DNA of 64,000 bases. It comes from an uncultured Bacteroidales bacterium. GTDB lineage: Bacteria > Bacteroidota > Bacteroidia > Bacteroidales > Paludibacteraceae. Shown one piece after another: positions 37,106-45,339 of the stretch. The stretch's first letter is position 1. Each line of letters opens with the position of its first letter. Position numbers and translations under genes: made by a program. Below the pieces are notes generated by a model. The model did no database searches, had not been told where the DNA came from, and saw only the letters and a list, made by a program, of their open reading frames with translations. The stretch is from positions 19,735-83,734 of the forward strand of contig CALUNA010000016.1 in NCBI GenBank assembly GCA_944321895.1, in the 5' to 3' direction.

Positions 37106-40036
37106 ATGAAAACAGTTGAGGCAGAAGCCATAGATGGCATGGTTGTGGAAATGGCCGACAACACATCCGAACTGGACGAAGTCATGGTTGTTGCCTTCGG
37201 TACGACGACCAAGAAATCTTTCACAGGTTCTGCAGCTGTAGTTAAAGGAGAAGAAATCAGCAAAAACCAATCTTCCAACGTAACCAATAATCTGGCCGGT
37301 AAGGTAGCCGGTGTGCAAGGACTCTCAAGCAACGGACAGCCCGGAACCGGCAGCACAATCCGAATTCGCGGTATCGGTTCCATGTATGCCAGCAATTCCC
37401 CGTTATATGTTGTGGACGGTGTCCCTTACGACAGTGATATTTCTGCTATCAACAATGCCGATATAGAATCAGTAACTGTCTTGAAAGATGCCGCCTCCAA
37501 TGCCTTGTATGGTGCACGTGGTGCAAACGGTGTAATCATCATCACGACCAAGCGCGGTAAAAGCAAAGGCGCAACCGTCAATATTGATGCCAAATGGGGA
37601 AACAACACGCGTGCGGTTCCTGCATACAACGTAATGACTGACCCCGGCATGTATTATGAAACATTTTACCGGGCCTTGTACAACAGCCAGGCAAGCAAGG
37701 GCAGTGATTATGCCCACGAATACGCCAACGCATATCTGTTGGATGCCGCCAACGGAGGTCTTGGCTATCAGGTTTATACATTGCCGGACGGACAGCGTCT
37801 GGTCGGCAGGAACTTCAAGCTGAACCCGAATGCCGTTCCAGGATACAGCGATGGCAAAAATTATTACCTGGCCGACAACTGGTATGACGAGCTGTTCAAA
37901 TCAAACAATCTGCGCCAGGAATACAATGTTAACGTAAGCGGTTCCAACAACGACCTGACCTATTACGCATCCATCAGCAAACTGGATGACACAGGTATCA
38001 TTGAGAATTCTGATTTTTCACGTCTTTCAGCACGTGTCAATGCCGACTATCAGGCAAAGAAATGGCTGAAAATAGGCACAAACATGACTTATGTAAACTC
38101 AACCAGCCGCTCACCGAGCGACCAAACAACGACAAACTCTTCCGGCAACCTGTTCTTCCTGACTTCTTCCATCGCCCCGATTTATCCATTGTATATCAGG
38201 GATGCCAATGGCAATAAAATGCAGGATGCACGCGGTTATACCATCTACGATTACGGTGATGGAACAATAGCCAATGCAAAACGTCCGTTCATGAGCCAGT
38301 CCAACCCGGCCGGCATGTTGGAGCAGAACATTGAGCAGTATGTGAGCGACTACTTCGTCGGGAAATGGTATGCCGTAGCTGAAATCTACAAGGGTCTGAA
38401 ACTGAATGCAAACATAGGTATCACATCTGCAAATAGCCGATATAACATGTTGATGAATCCATACTACGGTCAGTTTGCAAGTTCAGGAGGATATGTGTCC
38501 GTTCAGAACGGCCGCTTTTTCAGCAAGAACCAGCAATATCTGGTAACCTACGTGAACAAGTTCGGTGTCCACAACATTGATGTCCTGGCCGGTTTTGAGG
38601 CATATGATTACGTGTCATCTTCATTGTCTGGTTTCCAGCAGAAAGTATTCCAGGACAATGTGGCCGAAATAGGGAACACGATTGTGCAGCCCTCCACAAG
38701 CTCCGCGAGTTCATCGTATGCCACAATGGGTATTCTGGCCCAGGTAAAGTATGATTACGATTCAAAGTATTATATCTCGGCTTCCTATCGCCGCGATGCT
38801 TCTTCATGTTTTGCCCCGGAGAACCGCTGGGGTAATTTCTGGTCAGCCGGCGCAGCTTGGGACATCAACCAAGAAGGCTTTATGGAAGGTGCGGACTGGA
38901 TTAACTTGTTAAAGTTGAAAGCAAGTTACGGTGCGCAAGGTAATGACAACTTGAATAACTTATATCCGTACATAGACCAATATACCATTTCTGAAAACAA
39001 CGGTGAATTTGCAACGGCCTTGTCCTATAAAGGAAACCGTGACATAACATGGGAAACATCCTACAACATGAACTTCGGTGTGGATTTCTCGCTTTTCGAT
39101 GAGCGTCTGAGCGGAACAGTTGAAGGTTTCTCGCGCCGTACGGAAGACATGCTGTACTTCAAGCCGGTTTCACCTTCAAACGGTTACGATGCGTTGCCTA
39201 TGAACGTGGGGTCCATGCGCAATGCCGGTGTGGAGATTGACCTTCATGCCGACATCATCCGCACAAAATCATTCACCTGGAACATGTATGCCAATGCCAC
39301 GCACGTCAAAAACAAAATTCTGGAATTGGATGAATCCCTGAACGGACAATGGATCAGCGGCAGCTACATGTACCGTGAAGGCGAATCCATGTACAATTTC
39401 TACATGCGTGAATATGCCGGCGTAGACCCTGTAACGGGCAGTTCATTGTGGTATGTTGACATTACCGACGCGGCCGGCAATGTTACGGGACGCACCACAA
39501 CCGACAACTGGTCAAACGCAACACGCTATGAGCAAGGCGACATATTGCCCAAACTTTATGGCGGTTTCGGCACCTCTTTTGAATTTTACGGCGTGGACTT
39601 GTCGGTCGATTTTGCCTACCAGCTGGGAGGCCGCATCTACGACAACTTCTATTCAGCAAGCATGCATGCCGGTTACGGCGGTGATGCCGGACGAAACTGG
39701 CACATGGATATCCTGAATGCATGGACACCGGAAAACCCATACACGGATGTACCAAAGGTAAATTCCAACGACACCTACACCAATGCCATGTCTACCCGAT
39801 TCCTGACAAGCTCCGACTACCTGTCGTTGCAAAACGTAACAATCGGCTACTCGCTGCCGAGCAAATGGCTGAAGAAAATCAAGGTGGAAAAAGTGCGTGT
39901 CTACGGCGTGGCCGACAACGTATGGCTATGGTCCGCCCGCAAAGGTTTGGATCCACGTCAAAGTTACTCAGCTGCCGATGCGGCCGTCTATACGCCGATC
40001 CGCTCCATTTCCGGGGGTATCAGTATCACTTTCTAA
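37106..40036 (+). CDS. 5'-truncated, apparently silent SusC-like TonB-dependent transporter (locus A)
   Basis: A 976-residue SusC body from the first in-frame ATG; the frame is open from 37043 after an in-frame TAA. It lacks a signal peptide and most of the carboxypeptidase-regulatory-like domain that every SusC needs for export and TonB coupling. What remains is otherwise intact: TonB-box region LDEVMVVAFGT, plug motif YGARGANGVIIITTK, barrel, and terminal SISGGISITF. The in-frame codons upstream of the ATG (PSSSNTLVISFIG) match the right-hand SusC over the 30-bp repeat, then homology stops abruptly. No promoter or plausible start lies upstream. I read it as an unexpressed cassette awaiting fusion by inversion, not a decayed pseudogene, because the rest has no frameshift. 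SusD follows 30 bases later. Confidence 0.85.
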   Translation: MKTVEAEAIDGMVVEMADNTSELDEVMVVAFGTTTKKSFTGSAAVVKGEEISKNQSSNVTNNLAGKVAGVQGLSSNGQPGTGSTIRIRGIGSMYASNSPLYVVDGVPYDSDISAINNADIESVTVLKDAASNALYGARGANGVIIITTKRGKSKGATVNIDAKWGNNTRAVPAYNVMTDPGMYYETFYRALYNSQASKGSDYAHEYANAYLLDAANGGLGYQVYTLPDGQRLVGRNFKLNPNAVPGYSDGKNYYLADNWYDELFKSNNLRQEYNVNVSGSNNDLTYYASISKLDDTGIIENSDFSRLSARVNADYQAKKWLKIGTNMTYVNSTSRSPSDQTTTNSSGNLFFLTSSIAPIYPLYIRDANGNKMQDARGYTIYDYGDGTIANAKRPFMSQSNPAGMLEQNIEQYVSDYFVGKWYAVAEIYKGLKLNANIGITSANSRYNMLMNPYYGQFASSGGYVSVQNGRFFSKNQQYLVTYVNKFGVHNIDVLAGFEAYDYVSSSLSGFQQKVFQDNVAEIGNTIVQPSTSSASSSYATMGILAQVKYDYDSKYYISASYRRDASSCFAPENRWGNFWSAGAAWDINQEGFMEGADWINLLKLKASYGAQGNDNLNNLYPYIDQYTISENNGEFATALSYKGNRDITWETSYNMNFGVDFSLFDERLSGTVEGFSRRTEDMLYFKPVSPSNGYDALPMNVGSMRNAGVEIDLHADIIRTKSFTWNMYANATHVKNKILELDESLNGQWISGSYMYREGESMYNFYMREYAGVDPVTGSSLWYVDITDAAGNVTGRTTTDNWSNATRYEQGDILPKLYGGFGTSFEFYGVDLSVDFAYQLGGRIYDNFYSASMHAGYGGDAGRNWHMDILNAWTPENPYTDVPKVNSNDTYTNAMSTRFLTSSDYLSLQNVTIGYSLPSKWLKKIKVEKVRVYGVADNVWLWSARKGLDPRQSYSAADAAVYTPIRSISGGISITF

Positions 40037-40066
40037 CATGTCAAACCGAATAAAAACAATCAGAAT

Positions 40067-41656
40067 ATGAAAACTATCAATAAATATTTATCCGTCTTTC
40101 TGTGCGCATTGACGCTGGCCGGTTGCGAAGACATGCTGAACAAAGTGCCGGAAGGTTCTCTCATAACCCAAGACCAGAAAGACCAGGCTATAGCAAACAA
40201 CCCTGCGTTGCTGGCTGCAGATGTGGCCGCCATGAATGCCAACATGATTGGCGCCATGGCCATCTTGGGTACTGACTATCATAACGATTTCGGCTATGCG
40301 GCAGCATGCATGTATATGGACTGCAACGGTTCCGACATGACTTGTGCCAATATCGGCTACAACTGGTTCTCGCCAAATTCAGATTACACGGACAGGACAT
40401 ATACATCGAGTGCCACCTACTTCATGTGGAGTTTGTTCTATACCCAGATTTATTCCGCCAACAATGTAATTGCTTCCGTTTCGGAGGACACGGAGGATGC
40501 CACCTTGAAAGCATATCGCGGACAGGCATTGGCAATCCGTGCATTTGATTATCTGGCTTTGGCACAATTGCACCAATTCACCTACCTCGGACACGAGAAC
40601 GAACCTTGCGTACCGATTATCACGGAAGAAACAACGGCGGAACAGACATCCAACAACCCGCGCGCAACGGTCAAAGCCGTTTATGAGCTGATCATGAATG
40701 ACCTGAACGAAGCCGTAAACCTGCTGAAAGGTTACAAACGCCAGGATAAGGGTTACGTGGACCAGGCTGTGGCCTATGGGTTGCGCGCAAGAGCCAACAT
40801 GCTGATTGGCAACTATGCACAAGCCTATAACGATGCAGACAGTGCATTAGTCATTTCGGGTGCCACACCTTATACCATCGAAGATTTGGCTGAACCAAAA
40901 TTCTGGGATGCCAACGACAAGACTGTCATGTGGGCAAATATTATAACAGAAACAAACGACATTGTCACAACCGGTATCGTGAACATGCCGTCACATTTGT
41001 GTTCTTTCTACACGGATGGTTATGTCGGCGTTGGTGCCTGGAAGAAAATCAACAAACCGTTGTTTGAAAAAATTGCTTCCACCGACGTGCGCAAAGGTTG
41101 GTGGCTGGACGAAAACGCGTCTTCACCTGTCGTTGCCGATGCAAAATATACGGACTGGTTTGCAACAGCTTCCGCCGATAGTGAATTCGGTGCTTACACC
41201 AACGTGAAGTTCGGCCCGGACAACAATGATTTGGCCAATCTGGTTCCCGCACAAGACTGGTTCCTGATGCGTTCGGAAGAGATGTATCTTATCAAAGCAG
41301 AAGCTCTGGCACAACAAAACAAAACAGCGGAAGCCCAAAAGGAATTGGAAGATTTTGTAAAAACCTATCGCAATCCTGTATATACGGCACCGACAAGCAA
41401 CCTGATTGATGAAATTTACCTGCAACGACGCATCGAACTATGGGGCGAAGGCTTCATCTTCTACGACATCATGCGTTTGAAAAAGCCCGTTACCCGTGTA
41501 GAAGATGGCAACACATCGTTCCCTGCCGCATGGCAGTTCAATATCAACGCCGAAGACCCGATTTTGTTGTGGCTCGTACCGCAATCTGAAATAGAAGCCA
41601 ACGATGGTATCAGCGAATCAGACAATAACGAAGCTGTTCCTGCGCCAAAGGCCTAA
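40067..41656 (+). CDS. SusD/RagB-like surface lipoprotein (locus A)
   Basis: A 529-residue lipoprotein with lipobox LAGC followed by EDMLNKVPEG. SusD-family helices are visible (IYSANNVIASVSEDTEDATLKAYRGQALAIRAFDYLALAQLHQFTY; IDEIYLQRRIELWGEGFIFYDIMRLKKPVTR). It is paired with the truncated SusC upstream and, lacking its own promoter, should be expressed only if that gene is connected to an expression site. It is paralogous to the leftward SusD at 59299 (shared WGEGxxFxDxxRLK motif), supporting common origin of the two facing loci. The bound glycan is unknown. Confidence 0.93.
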   Translation: MKTINKYLSVFLCALTLAGCEDMLNKVPEGSLITQDQKDQAIANNPALLAADVAAMNANMIGAMAILGTDYHNDFGYAAACMYMDCNGSDMTCANIGYNWFSPNSDYTDRTYTSSATYFMWSLFYTQIYSANNVIASVSEDTEDATLKAYRGQALAIRAFDYLALAQLHQFTYLGHENEPCVPIITEETTAEQTSNNPRATVKAVYELIMNDLNEAVNLLKGYKRQDKGYVDQAVAYGLRARANMLIGNYAQAYNDADSALVISGATPYTIEDLAEPKFWDANDKTVMWANIITETNDIVTTGIVNMPSHLCSFYTDGYVGVGAWKKINKPLFEKIASTDVRKGWWLDENASSPVVADAKYTDWFATASADSEFGAYTNVKFGPDNNDLANLVPAQDWFLMRSEEMYLIKAEALAQQNKTAEAQKELEDFVKTYRNPVYTAPTSNLIDEIYLQRRIELWGEGFIFYDIMRLKKPVTRVEDGNTSFPAAWQFNINAEDPILLWLVPQSEIEANDGISESDNNEAVPAPKA

Positions 41657-41685
41657 TATGTTGAACTTTATAATTTATTTTCAAT

Positions 41686-43152
41686 ATGAAACCAGTAAAT
41701 AGAATATTGCTCGCTTTTGGAGCGGTGGCTTTGGCTTTCGCTTCATGCGAAGAAATTGTTGAACGCGAAATTGCGCCCAAGGAAACCAGCGGCGTATATT
41801 TTCTGGAAACCAATGTTACGTCACACACTTTCCTGCCTGATTCAACCGTTGCTTTTGACGTGTTGGTCGGACGTGTCAATGCAGACAAGCAGGAAACCGT
41901 AAAATATACGGTCGAAGACGAATACGGAGTATTTGTCTTGCCGGACTCCATCGTTTTTGAAAAAGGAGTTACGGTGGACACCATCCACGTTACCGCTCCG
42001 AACATGACGCTGGGTATGAACGCGGAACTCAGTTTGGCCATGGACATGGAGAACGTTTCCATTTACGGCGCCGCTTCCGTAACAATCTCTGTTTTGAGGG
42101 ACTATGAATGGATAAACAGGGGAACAGCCACGTTTACCGACCCATTCGGATTGGGTGCCGCTTCATGTTCGGTACAACAGGCCAAAGGAACCAATCTGTT
42201 CTGCCTGCGCGACCCATACAAAGGCTTAGAATCCGTTTTGCAGGATTATATGGGCAGTGACTGGACTATGCCAACCGGATACTCCCTGCAGTTTACCATG
42301 GATACTACAAATTGGGCTGTTGAATACCTGCCTCAAGTCCAGGATATTGGAGTTTCCGCCTTTTCCGAAATTGTATTGGGAATTGCAGGCCTGACAATTC
42401 TATACGAAGAAGCGCAGTTAGGTTGCTATCATGAATCCAATGGAAACCAATACACCATTGTCGCATACTTATACGACGGCAATTACTATTACACTCCGGA
42501 AATATATATTTCCTTTGTTTGGGACGAAGCCAATTTCCCGAATCCGGATCTGATTATTGACCCGGCAGAAGGCGACGGAAAGCTGGAACTGGATTTAGAG
42601 TTGTCGGATGGTATGGGAGCCTGGTACGGCAATTTAGGATATACCGACAAATACGGCCGTCCCCTGTTCTCCAATTACTACCTGATATTATGTGACTCCA
42701 TCTACAATGATTCTTTCGCAGGAAACCAAATGATACTCGACATCTATGCAACTCCTTCGGAAGGACCGGCTTCATTTGAGGGAGAATATACAATTGGCAG
42801 CAGCATGGAGGCAGGAAACGTATTGGCCGGTTACAAGAGCGCAAGTGGCATTATGGGTTCATACATATACTATGCACCGACCAAAACTGTTCTCTACCTG
42901 TCTGAGGGCACGGTTACCGTAAAGGATGAAACAGATGGAAGCACCAGCATCCGGGTTGCCGCCCAAAACCTGACAGGAGATACAATCAATATTTCCTATA
43001 AAGGCGAGTTGCAAATCATGGACGCGACCCAAACCCGTAACATGGACACAAAAAACAAAAGCGAATTTGTTTCATCGTTTCATGCAGCATCTTTGCCCAC
43101 AGTCCGGAAACCGGTAATCAACCTTAAACCGGCAGCTAACATAAAATTCTAA
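41686..43152 (+). CDS. Surface lipoprotein of locus A, paralogue of the 57232 gene
   Basis: A 488-residue lipoprotein whose start MKPVNRILLAFGAVALAFASCEEIVE closely matches the start of the leftward lipoprotein of locus B (MKSVNKILLALGVFALTFASCEDVVE), at DNA as well as protein level. Residues ~35-140 resemble a Calx-beta/BACON-like beta sandwich (VAFDVLVGRVNADKQETVKYTVEDEYGVFVLPDSIVFEKG). The remainder is beta-rich and unassigned. In SusCD loci such genes encode accessory surface glycan-binding proteins that recruit polymer; that role is inference. It lies 29 bases after susD. Confidence 0.75.
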   Translation: MKPVNRILLAFGAVALAFASCEEIVEREIAPKETSGVYFLETNVTSHTFLPDSTVAFDVLVGRVNADKQETVKYTVEDEYGVFVLPDSIVFEKGVTVDTIHVTAPNMTLGMNAELSLAMDMENVSIYGAASVTISVLRDYEWINRGTATFTDPFGLGAASCSVQQAKGTNLFCLRDPYKGLESVLQDYMGSDWTMPTGYSLQFTMDTTNWAVEYLPQVQDIGVSAFSEIVLGIAGLTILYEEAQLGCYHESNGNQYTIVAYLYDGNYYYTPEIYISFVWDEANFPNPDLIIDPAEGDGKLELDLELSDGMGAWYGNLGYTDKYGRPLFSNYYLILCDSIYNDSFAGNQMILDIYATPSEGPASFEGEYTIGSSMEAGNVLAGYKSASGIMGSYIYYAPTKTVLYLSEGTVTVKDETDGSTSIRVAAQNLTGDTINISYKGELQIMDATQTRNMDTKNKSEFVSSFHAASLPTVRKPVINLKPAANIKF

Positions 43153-43177
43153 TTTGTAACAAAAGAACAAAGAAGAT

Positions 43178-44257
43178 ATGAACAAGATCATAAATAAAAC
43201 AGTTTTACTGGCAGCTTTGGCCGTCAGCGGCTTTGCATGCCAGTCACCGGAGTTGGACACATCTGCTCTGGATACGGTTGTTTCCGAACGTGAAGCACTT
43301 ACCATCAACCGCGTACAATATGTCGGAGACAATTTGATTTCCGAAACATTTGCCATCAGCCTGGCATCGGAAGGTGTCAGCGTCAGTTATAACGACACAT
43401 GGCAACCCACCTACTACGGACACGGATATTTCATTCAGTTTGAAGCTACTGCACCCGTACTCACGGAAGAAGGCGGAATTCCTGCTGCCGGCATGTACAA
43501 TTTGTCCGATACGGCCATATACATGATTAGCCGCGCATACGTTACCATCATACACGATGGAGCCAGCTCCAGCACAGCGCAAACACTTGCCCTGACAGAC
43601 GGTACGGTAAAAATATCGGAAGATGCCGGAAACTATACCTTTGATGTGGAATTCACTACAGTGCTTGGCACAAAAATACAGGGCCATTCGGCCAAGGCTG
43701 AAAAAATCCACGTGGAAAAAAGCAGCTATTGGTTTGAACCGACAGCAGAAGACAAGGTGCTGAAAGATACCGAATGGAATGTAAGCGAATTCTCTTTTAA
43801 ATATTCCGAAGATGCGTCAGGAAGATATTCCGAGAACGTACTCACCTTGCCCACCAGTGCCGGAACAGCTGTTATCTCATACTACGACTATGCATGGGAC
43901 TATGCTACTCAAGGGATTATACAGAATCCAACAGAGCCTTTCCCAGATTCCTTTTATGAATCCCTCGGCGTAAAATCTCCATACAATGCTCTCTCGGCCG
44001 GCATCTATGAACCCGAAACCGATGGTCCGTGGGGCGGTTCATTTGGCTCACCGGATGGAGGCGATATCAGCAGCTACATTCTGATGAACTCCACGGAAAC
44101 CTCCGGATATTCAGACGTTTACTGGATTACAGGCGGAAAGTTGGATGTTACAACTTCCGTGGTAGAGAACAAAGAATGCCTGAAAATCGTGGCCGACCTG
44201 GAAACATCAAATGGTTCCACCATTAAAATCACCTATGATGAAGCAGCCGCAAAATAA
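43178..44257 (+). CDS. Lipoprotein of unknown function (locus A)
   Basis: A 359-residue protein with lipoprotein signal MNKIINKTVLLAALAVSGFAC. The mature part is rich in Ser, Thr, Tyr and acidic residues with two possible beta-sandwich halves (about 30-180 and 185-355) but no family I recognise. Position as the last gene of the SusC-SusD-lipoprotein unit, 25 bases after the previous stop and just before a strong terminator, suggests a second surface glycan-binding or anchoring component. Locus B has no counterpart. Confidence 0.65.
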   Translation: MNKIINKTVLLAALAVSGFACQSPELDTSALDTVVSEREALTINRVQYVGDNLISETFAISLASEGVSVSYNDTWQPTYYGHGYFIQFEATAPVLTEEGGIPAAGMYNLSDTAIYMISRAYVTIIHDGASSSTAQTLALTDGTVKISEDAGNYTFDVEFTTVLGTKIQGHSAKAEKIHVEKSSYWFEPTAEDKVLKDTEWNVSEFSFKYSEDASGRYSENVLTLPTSAGTAVISYYDYAWDYATQGIIQNPTEPFPDSFYESLGVKSPYNALSAGIYEPETDGPWGGSFGSPDGGDISSYILMNSTETSGYSDVYWITGGKLDVTTSVVENKECLKIVADLETSNGSTIKITYDEAAAK

Positions 44258-44287
44258 ACCGGTTATCTAACATGATATTCTGCATGC

Positions 44288-44321
44288 AAAATGGCGTATC
44301 CTCAGATACGCCATTTTCTTT
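44288..44321 (+). terminator. Terminator of locus A
   Basis: A perfect 13-base-pair stem (AAAATGGCGTATC/GATACGCCATTTT) with a CTCA loop is followed by CTTT, 30 bases after the last locus A gene. Confidence 0.85.
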
Positions 44322-44434
44322 GCCCCATCAAAAAAAATATCGAAAAACGATATTTTTTTTTCGTATTTGGATAACTTTTTGTTTCTTTGCCCCGGAAAAG
44401 GAACCAAAAGTTCCAGAAACAGACAGAAACGGGT

Positions 44435-45094
44435 ATGAAGCGGTTCAAAGTTTTCACAGTAATTTTAGCTGTAACCATTGGTTTGGCTACCTTGCCGGGT
44501 ATTATCCAGGACTTTATGTTCGGTTGGTCACTTGGTAGCTCGCAAGTGGAACGCCACACTTGCGATGCCCTGCAAATTCCTTTGCGGGCAGACCGGGGCG
44601 ATATATTCACCACATCGGAAGAAATCAGACTGAACGGAATTCCGGCACAAGTATCTCTCGGCAAAATAGATATTGCCATTCCAGACTCGTTTCTGGCGGA
44701 ACATCGGGAAATGAAGGCCGTACGCAGTTTCCTCGCTTCGGAAACGGCCATGACAATCGTATCGCTGGTGGCTCTAATTGCTATCGTGTATATCGCAATT
44801 GAAATTATCCGCGTGTTGTATTCCGTTTTGCGCACACGTTTGTTCGAGAAACGAAACCTCCGGCGCATTAGCGTGATAGGCTGGTTGCTATTGGCGCTCG
44901 AATTATCGTTTGCCATTGTCCGTTGGTGGCAACTGCAAGCCTTGTGTGGATTTGTCCATTTCGAAAATTACCATGTCAATTTTATGGAGATTTTCAACGC
45001 TTACGGCATAATCATGGCAATTATCATTTTACTGATGAATGAATTGCTCCGGTTAGCCGTGAATATGAAGGAAGAACAAGATCTAACCATATAA
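44435..45094 (+). CDS. DUF2975 family membrane protein
   Basis: A 219-residue integral membrane protein with four hydrophobic segments (about residues 6-25, 105-130, 145-165 and 190-210), fitting the DUF2975 family. The ATG at 44435 places the first membrane helix at the N-terminus; the extra 16 residues upstream are polar and unlikely. It lies two bases upstream of a Cro/CI-type regulator, the arrangement in which DUF2975 proteins are usually found across Bacteroidetes and Firmicutes. The pair may act as membrane-linked regulator and DNA-binding protein, but its physiological role is unknown. Confidence 0.8.
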   Translation: MKRFKVFTVILAVTIGLATLPGIIQDFMFGWSLGSSQVERHTCDALQIPLRADRGDIFTTSEEIRLNGIPAQVSLGKIDIAIPDSFLAEHREMKAVRSFLASETAMTIVSLVALIAIVYIAIEIIRVLYSVLRTRLFEKRNLRRISVIGWLLLALELSFAIVRWWQLQALCGFVHFENYHVNFMEIFNAYGIIMAIIILLMNELLRLAVNMKEEQDLTI

Positions 45095-45096
45095 TT

Positions 45097-45312
45097 ATGC
45101 CGATTATCGTCAATCTGGATGTCATGATGGCCCGTCGCAAAATATCGCTGAACGAGCTGTCCGAGCGGGTAGGCATTACGCCGGCCAATTTGTCCGTGCT
45201 GAAAACAGGCAAAGCCAAAGCTATGCGTTTCAGCACGTTGGAGGCCATTTGCAGCGTGCTTGACTGCCAGCCAGGCGATCTTCTGGAATATGTCTGTGAC
45301 GAAAACTCATAA
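45097..45312 (+). CDS. Cro/CI-type helix-turn-helix regulator (YozG-like)
   Basis: A 71-residue single-domain DNA-binding protein: MPIIVNLDVMMARRKISLNELSERVGITPANLSVLKTGKAKAMRF... with the HTH at about residues 17-40 and a C-terminal LEAICSVLDCQPGDLLEY helix. It is typical of the small XRE regulators coupled to DUF2975 genes; its start lies two bases after that stop. Target genes are unknown, and autoregulation of the pair is likely by analogy. Confidence 0.88.
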   Translation: MPIIVNLDVMMARRKISLNELSERVGITPANLSVLKTGKAKAMRFSTLEAICSVLDCQPGDLLEYVCDENS

Positions 45313-45339
45313 ATAACATACACCTCTATTTATTTAATT

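Noticed and set aside
37106..40036. The truncated SusC as an ordinary complete gene starting at the ATG at 37106
   Set aside because: A TonB-dependent receptor without signal peptide cannot be exported, and the in-frame homology extends upstream of that ATG to the repeat at 37066.
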